Shown: piece by piece, positions 60,352-64,000 of the stretch
Numbering within the stretch: position 1 is the first letter of the stretch
How the letters are laid out: each line of letters starts with the position of its first letter
Origin: Saprospiraceae bacterium
GTDB lineage: Bacteria > Bacteroidota > Bacteroidia > Chitinophagales > Saprospiraceae
Assembly: GCA_016710115.1 (NCBI GenBank)
Contig: JADJLN010000001.1
Span: forward strand, 310,001 to 374,000
Direction of reading: 5' to 3'
DNA: 64,000 nt
The notes under the pieces: model-generated
What the model was told of the DNA's origin: nothing
Database searches by the model: none
Seen by the model: the letters and a program-made list of their open reading frames with translations, nothing else
Program-made: the position numbers and the translations under genes

Positions 60352-60969
60352 CTAGATCGAGCCACTCGGGTGAATATATCGCCCGGAGCTGATCGCTGCA
60401 AACCAGATCAGCATGGTGGCAAAGGTGACCTTCTGGAGGATGGGCAGGCCAATCAGTCCGATCTCGGTGGAGTAGATTGCAAAGTTGATCAGACAGAGAC
60501 CGGCTCCGAATAAGCCAAAGACAAACAGTCCTTTGGATCCGGCAGCCTGGAGTGCGTACAGCGTTGTGAACAGGGCGTTGAGTCCGAGAAATCCAGCCAG
60601 ATAAATGACCAGGTCGTGATAGGGCGTGATCAGGCCAGTGGTGATAACCATAGAACCGATCCCGCCCCAATGGAGGATCTGTTTTACCCGACCATCACGC
60701 TGGAGCTGTCTCGGCAGGTGCCACCACATCCAGGCCATGGCAACGCACAGGATCATCATAGCGGCCAATGCCACAGGTCGGGCGGGATTCACCTCCTGGT
60801 TGCGGGAGAGCGGAGCAAGCAGATCACACCAGTAACTGTCGCGAATGGCAAACCCCCCGGTTGGATCTGACCATCGGATACCCCGGGATAGAGCATGGCA
60901 GCTTGAACATAAAGGCAGATAAATAAAACAATGCCCCAGATGGCCAAGGCGAGGGTTGAAAATTTTCAT
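60352..60969 (-). CDS. Multi-pass membrane protein (DUF998-like), compensating frame breaks
   Basis: About 205 residues with six likely TM helices: one at the N-terminus, then from about residue 75 on (VALAAMMILCVAMAWMWW, GSMVITTGLI, YLAGFLGLNALFTTLYAL, FVFGLFGAGLCLINFAIY). In the frame as given residues 10-40 read as nonsense. Removing one G from GGGG (rc of about 60934) and adding one G to the G6 run (about 60858) gives LGIVLFICLYVQAAMLYPG...QPGGFAIRDSYWCDLL, a normal TM1 and loop. Both lie in homopolymers. DUF998-like is my best guess; the function is unknown. Confidence 0.7.
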   Translation of the reverse strand: MKIFNPRLGHLGHCFIYLPLCSSCHALSRGIRWSDPTGGFAIRDSYWCDLLAPLSRNQEVNPARPVALAAMMILCVAMAWMWWHLPRQLQRDGRVKQILHWGGIGSMVITTGLITPYHDLVIYLAGFLGLNALFTTLYALQAAGSKGLFVFGLFGAGLCLINFAIYSTEIGLIGLPILQKVTFATMLIWFAAISSGRYIHPSGSI

Positions 60970-61045
60970 GAAGTGAAGCATGCGCAAAATGCAGATCACT
61001 CAAGATACAACACAGGTGAATGGGTGATCCTGTAAAGAGAGCAGC

Positions 61046-61087
61046 AAAAAAGAAAGGCCCTTGAAGACATGTCCTCAAGGGCCTTTC
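61046..61087 (-). terminator. Intrinsic terminator of the thioredoxin-family gene
   Basis: On the minus strand GAAAGGCCCTTGA / TCAAGGGCCTTTC forms a long stem followed by TTTTTT. Confidence 0.88.
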
Positions 61088-61106
61088 TGCCATCGCAAAT
61101 GATGGA

Positions 61107-61591
61107 TTATTTTGCGGCTTTCAGGAATCCGTCAACAGTCGATGTGAATTCTTCCACTGTACTGGTATACCCTGTTTTACCGAGAGCCTGCAGGGAGTAA
61201 TTCCCAGTTTTATCCTTCTTGGCATTGAACACCCAGACAGTCGGAAATCCGGTGACTTTGAACGACTGCTGCATATTGGCATTCTGCTGCTGGATGTCGG
61301 CAGGCACTTTAAAACGCTTCGGATAGTCCAGCTCCAGCAGGATCACATTCTTGTCAGCCCACTTCTTGAATTCCGGCTTGGAAAACACGGAGGCGGTCAG
61401 TCGTTTGCACCATCCACACCAGTCACTTCCGGTAAAGTTGGCCATAATCGGTTTGCCGGTCTTTTGGGAGAGGGCATATGCTTCATCCAGACTGACCAAC
61501 CACCCTTCATTGGCGGCGGTATAGGTACCGTTTTGAGCAGTAGCCAGGAAGAAACCAGGAGGAAGGAGAATAGAATGGAAAAGGTTCTCAT
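61107..61591 (-). CDS. Periplasmic thioredoxin-family protein (CGWC), frame broken
   Basis: About 161 residues: a signal peptide MRTFSILFSFLLVSS, then a DUF255/thioredoxin-like domain with FTGSDWCGWCKRLTASVFSKPEF (CxxC), VILLELDYPKR and a cis-Pro segment GFPTVWVF. The active-site form SDWCGWC is typical of secreted thioredoxin-like proteins of Bacteroidota. The signal and the domain are in different frames; a one-base change near 61540 gives LATAQNGTYTAANEGWLVSLDEAYAL. It is probably a periplasmic disulfide reductase. A TATCTTTG box lies 59 bp upstream and a terminator follows. Confidence 0.85.
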
Positions 61592-61650
61592 AAGTGCAGA
61601 TTTACGAACGATGGGTTTGGAGTTTGTATCTCGTCCGGAAGAATAAGGGA

Positions 61651-61658
61651 CAAAGATA
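61651..61658 (-). promoter_or_regulatory. -7 promoter element of the thioredoxin-family gene (TATCTTTG)
   Basis: TAnnTTTG match 59 bp before the corrected signal-peptide ATG, which supports placing the start at 61591. Confidence 0.45.
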
Positions 61659-61776
61659 GGAGTTGGTTACAAGTCGTGCTTGAAGTTAACATCTTCATAA
61701 CCACTTCCCGGAGGTGAAGTTACAGGCCCATTTGGATTTTTTTGTGCTTCCGAAATCGCGGACAGCTCTCTTTTTG

Positions 61777-61784
61777 CACCTTTG
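61777..61784 (+). promoter_or_regulatory. -7-like element (CACCTTTG) 4 nt before the EamA-transporter ATG
   Basis: One mismatch (CA for TA) to TAnnTTTG, with the four-base gap to ATG seen at galE and cysQ. Confidence 0.4.
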
Positions 61785-61788
61785 AGTA

Positions 61789-62667
61789 ATGGACCCTACC
61801 CGTCGTGCCTGGATGGAAATGCATCTGGCCGTGCTCTGTTTCGGTTTCACGGCCATTCTTGGTGCCTGGATCTCGCTTTCGGCGCTAAGCCTGGTGTGGT
61901 GGCGGGTATTGCTCACTTCTCTTTCCCTGATGCTGTTGTTGCGAGGATTCGGTTCTCTGCGCCGTATGCCGATCCGACTGATGATGAGTTATGCCGGGAT
62001 CGGTGTCCTGGTCGCTATTCACTGGGTGGCTTTTTACGGGGCCATCAAACTGTCCAATGCGAGTATTACCCTGGTTTGTATGGCGACGACATCATTGTTT
62101 ACAGCATTTCTGGAGCCCCTGTTTACACGCCAACGGTTGCGCGGGGTGGAGGTGGTGCTGGGCCTGATGATGGTGCCGGGCATGATCCTGGTGATCCGGC
62201 ATATTGAGCCGGGGCATTGGTATGGCGTACTCGCCGGATTGGCTGCAGCTCTCCTGGCTTCCATTTTTTCCATCCTGAACAAACAGTTAGTATCCCGTGC
62301 GAGTGAAATGGAAATCACCTTGTTGGAGCTTGGATCTGCCCTGGATCTTTTTGTCTCTGGTACTGGGGGGCTTTCCCTGGCTGGTATCACATTTGTCATC
62401 GAGCCAGCTCCGACAGATTGGTTATGGCTGATCGTTCTGGCACTTGTCTGCACGACCCTGGCCTATATATTGGCATTGCGAGCACTAAGGCACTTGTCTG
62501 CTTTTGCCAGTAACCTGACCATCAATCTAGAGCCGGTATATGGCATTATACTGGCCATTGTGCTGCTGGGTGAGCACCACGAACTGGATCTGTATTTTTA
62601 TTTGGGTGTAGCCATGATTCTTGGTGCGGTATTGCTGTATCCGTGGCTGAAGCGGAGGTGGGTATGA
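61789..62667 (+). CDS. EamA/DMT-superfamily transporter
   Basis: A 292-residue inner-membrane protein with ten TM helices in two five-helix EamA halves (residues about 9-135 and 148-288). Typical phrases are FGFTAILGAWISLSALSLVWWRVLL, IHWVAFYGAIKLSNASITLVCMAT and HLSAFASNLTINLEPVYGIILAIVLLGE. The last is the conserved N-LEPVYG-GE end of the second half. It probably exports or exchanges a small metabolite; the substrate is unknown. It is monocistronic, with a long repeat region downstream. Confidence 0.88.
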   Translation: MDPTRRAWMEMHLAVLCFGFTAILGAWISLSALSLVWWRVLLTSLSLMLLLRGFGSLRRMPIRLMMSYAGIGVLVAIHWVAFYGAIKLSNASITLVCMATTSLFTAFLEPLFTRQRLRGVEVVLGLMMVPGMILVIRHIEPGHWYGVLAGLAAALLASIFSILNKQLVSRASEMEITLLELGSALDLFVSGTGGLSLAGITFVIEPAPTDWLWLIVLALVCTTLAYILALRALRHLSAFASNLTINLEPVYGIILAIVLLGEHHELDLYFYLGVAMILGAVLLYPWLKRRWV

Positions 62668-63639
62668 AATTCGCTTATCGCCATTCGCCCCGACCCCGAG
62701 CACTCGGGGGGGGCTGTTCGCTGTTCGCTAAGTGTCTATGCCTGATTCGTGTTGACGGTTTGGCTGTTCAAGGTTTAAGGCGTGGCCTACCGGCCAGCTT
62801 GTTCAAGGTTCAACGTGATATTCAAAGGTTGGAACATTCGGTCCCCTGACGCTCCTTCGTCGGTCTGGACAAGCACGGTCTTCATTCCTCTGACCTTCGA
62901 AATAACCCAATAACGAAATAACACTTCCAGCCCCTAACGATCCTTCATCGGCCCTCAGCCCTCATCCCTGTGACGAGGTAAAGGGTAAAAGGTGAAGGGT
63001 AAAGGGCCAAACGCAATTCGCAATTCGGTGTTCGCAATTCGCTTTTCGCTAAGTGTCAATGCCTGATGAGTATTGACTTTCGAATTATCGAAATAACTCA
63101 ATAACGAAATAACACTTCCTCCCCCTAACGATCCTTCATCGGTCCTCGGCCCTCATTCCTCGGCCCTCATCCCTGTAGCGGGGTAAAGGGTAAAAGGTGA
63201 AGGGTAAAGGGGCAAGGCATTTCGGGATTCGCTGTTCGCTGTTCACTTTCTGTACTTGCCTGATTCGTGTTGACCGTTTGGCAGTTCAAGGTTGAAAGCG
63301 TGGCCTTTCGGCCAGCCTGTTCAAAGTTCAACGTGTTTTTTCAAGGAAGAAAACTGCCTTTCATTCATTGGTTAACAGGTCATCCTCCTGATTTAAAAGG
63401 GTATGAACCACGTTTAGAATACCCTCAATACCTTCCAGGCACCCCGGGACCAGCTTCCAATTGAGATTGCAGTCCCTCGGTCCTCGGCCCGCAACGGAGA
63501 ATCGAAATAACCCAATAACTTTTCTCCAACCTCATAACCTCATAACCTCATAACCTCATAACATCATAACCTCCTAACCTCCTCTATCCCCGTAGGTACA
63601 CATGAAAACTTTTTTCATAGGAACGAAACCTTTTCCCAA
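62668..63639. repeat. Intergenic repeat island with two interleaved direct repeats
   Basis: No gene. Unit A, 105 bp at 62713-62817, recurs at 63231-63335 (GCTGTTCGCTGTTC...TGATTCGTGTTGAC...GTTCAACGTG); a shorter copy begins near 63041. Unit B at 62885-63011 recurs at 63077-63211 (TCGAAATAACnCAATAACG, CCCCTAACGATCCTTCATCGG, GGTAAAGGGTAAAAGGTGA). At 63528-63590 lies an 8-bp tandem array (CTCATAAC)n. Order along the sequence is A, B, part A, B, A. Confidence 0.85.
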
Positions 63640-64000
63640 GGGATCAGTATATGCTTGTAAGTCTGGCGGTACAGCAATTCCCATCCCCCCCAAAAACCGC
63701 ATCTCAATTAACCGATTGACGCTGTACCGATGATGCGGGATTCATTCCCACTTTAACCGGCATTGACCCGGTCCGCTCAGGTAATGCCTGAACCGGAACG
63801 GTGAGCCACCCAGTTCGAGTATTGTCTTCGTTCGAGACGGTCGTATGTGCCGTTTTCGAAGCTGATTCCGCGTATATCGTCCGGATTCGGCCCAGGAGGC
63901 TTATGTACTATCCGATTTGCTTACGTGGCTGAAAAGGGCCGCGGCGAAGCCTGGAAGAGAACTGTGTGGACCTGAAGGAATGGAATTTTTTTTAACGCCT
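63640..64000. other. Window-end sequence without recognised features
   Basis: About 360 bp with stops in all frames. One frame near the end (DSAQEAYVLSDLLTWLKRAAAKPG, about 63885-63955) looks weakly coding-like but is not recognised. It could be a decayed gene or low-quality contig edge. Confidence 0.35.

Overview
The window (about 52% GC) comes from a Bacteroidota genome, most likely of the Saprospiraceae/Lewinella type. The evidence is cargo proteins with type IX secretion (T9SS) C-terminal sorting domains, a SprE/PorW-like T9SS lipoprotein, a uppS-bamA pair, a GH3/beta-lactamase fusion, tandem cyclophilin lipoproteins, and TAnnTTTG (-7) promoter elements with no visible Shine-Dalgarno sequences. 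No rRNA, tRNA, CRISPR array, integrase or intact insertion sequence was seen. The genus assignment is inference.

Layout. 1-13.5 kb: an epimerase fragment, an EF-G paralogue, lpxD and a peptide-type ABC permease and binding protein on the minus strand, a TIGR01777 epimerase, a 2-oxo acid dehydrogenase E2, ATP-type PEP carboxykinase and a CysQ-like phosphatase. 13.8-21 kb: a secreted M36 metallopeptidase, an RlmB-type rRNA methyltransferase, a PcaF-like thiolase, a Rof-like protein and a CsgG/LpoB-like envelope protein. 21-32.5 kb is envelope biology: NfeD/flotillin, an M23 peptidase, SprE/PorW, then uppS and bamA. 32.6-37.8 kb: a putative metal-uptake cluster (His/Cys-rich small protein, TonB receptor, lipoprotein) and a cyclophilin operon. 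38.6-43.5 kb: two T9SS cargo proteins. 44-52 kb: a LolC-like permease, the GH3/beta-lactamase fusion, a TPR membrane protein and a TlpA-like thiol oxidoreductase. 52-62.7 kb: galE, a decayed toxin-like region, pheS, hisS, a lytic transglycosylase, small conserved proteins, a thioredoxin and an EamA transporter.

Two properties cut across the whole window. First, about 16 genes are split by one-base indels, many in short homopolymers, and two carry in-frame stops. Some indels compensate each other inside universally conserved motifs (galE, the 60.4-61.0 kb membrane protein), which points to uncorrected sequencing error more than to mass pseudogenisation. Such genes are given here as single CDSs with the break positions noted. 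Second, the long intergenic regions (about 3.0-3.7, 37.8-38.6, 43.5-44.0, 50.3-51.0 and 62.7-63.6 kb) are built from recurring short 'words' and longer dispersed repeats. One pair, about 150 bp each, lies 47 kb apart in inverted orientation.

No complete, clearly novel system was found. The best candidates for follow-up are the metal-uptake cluster, the modular intergenic repeats, the apparently leaderless promoters (TACCTTTG-N4-ATG) and the remnant of a metallopeptidase-type polymorphic toxin at about 54.1-54.8 kb.
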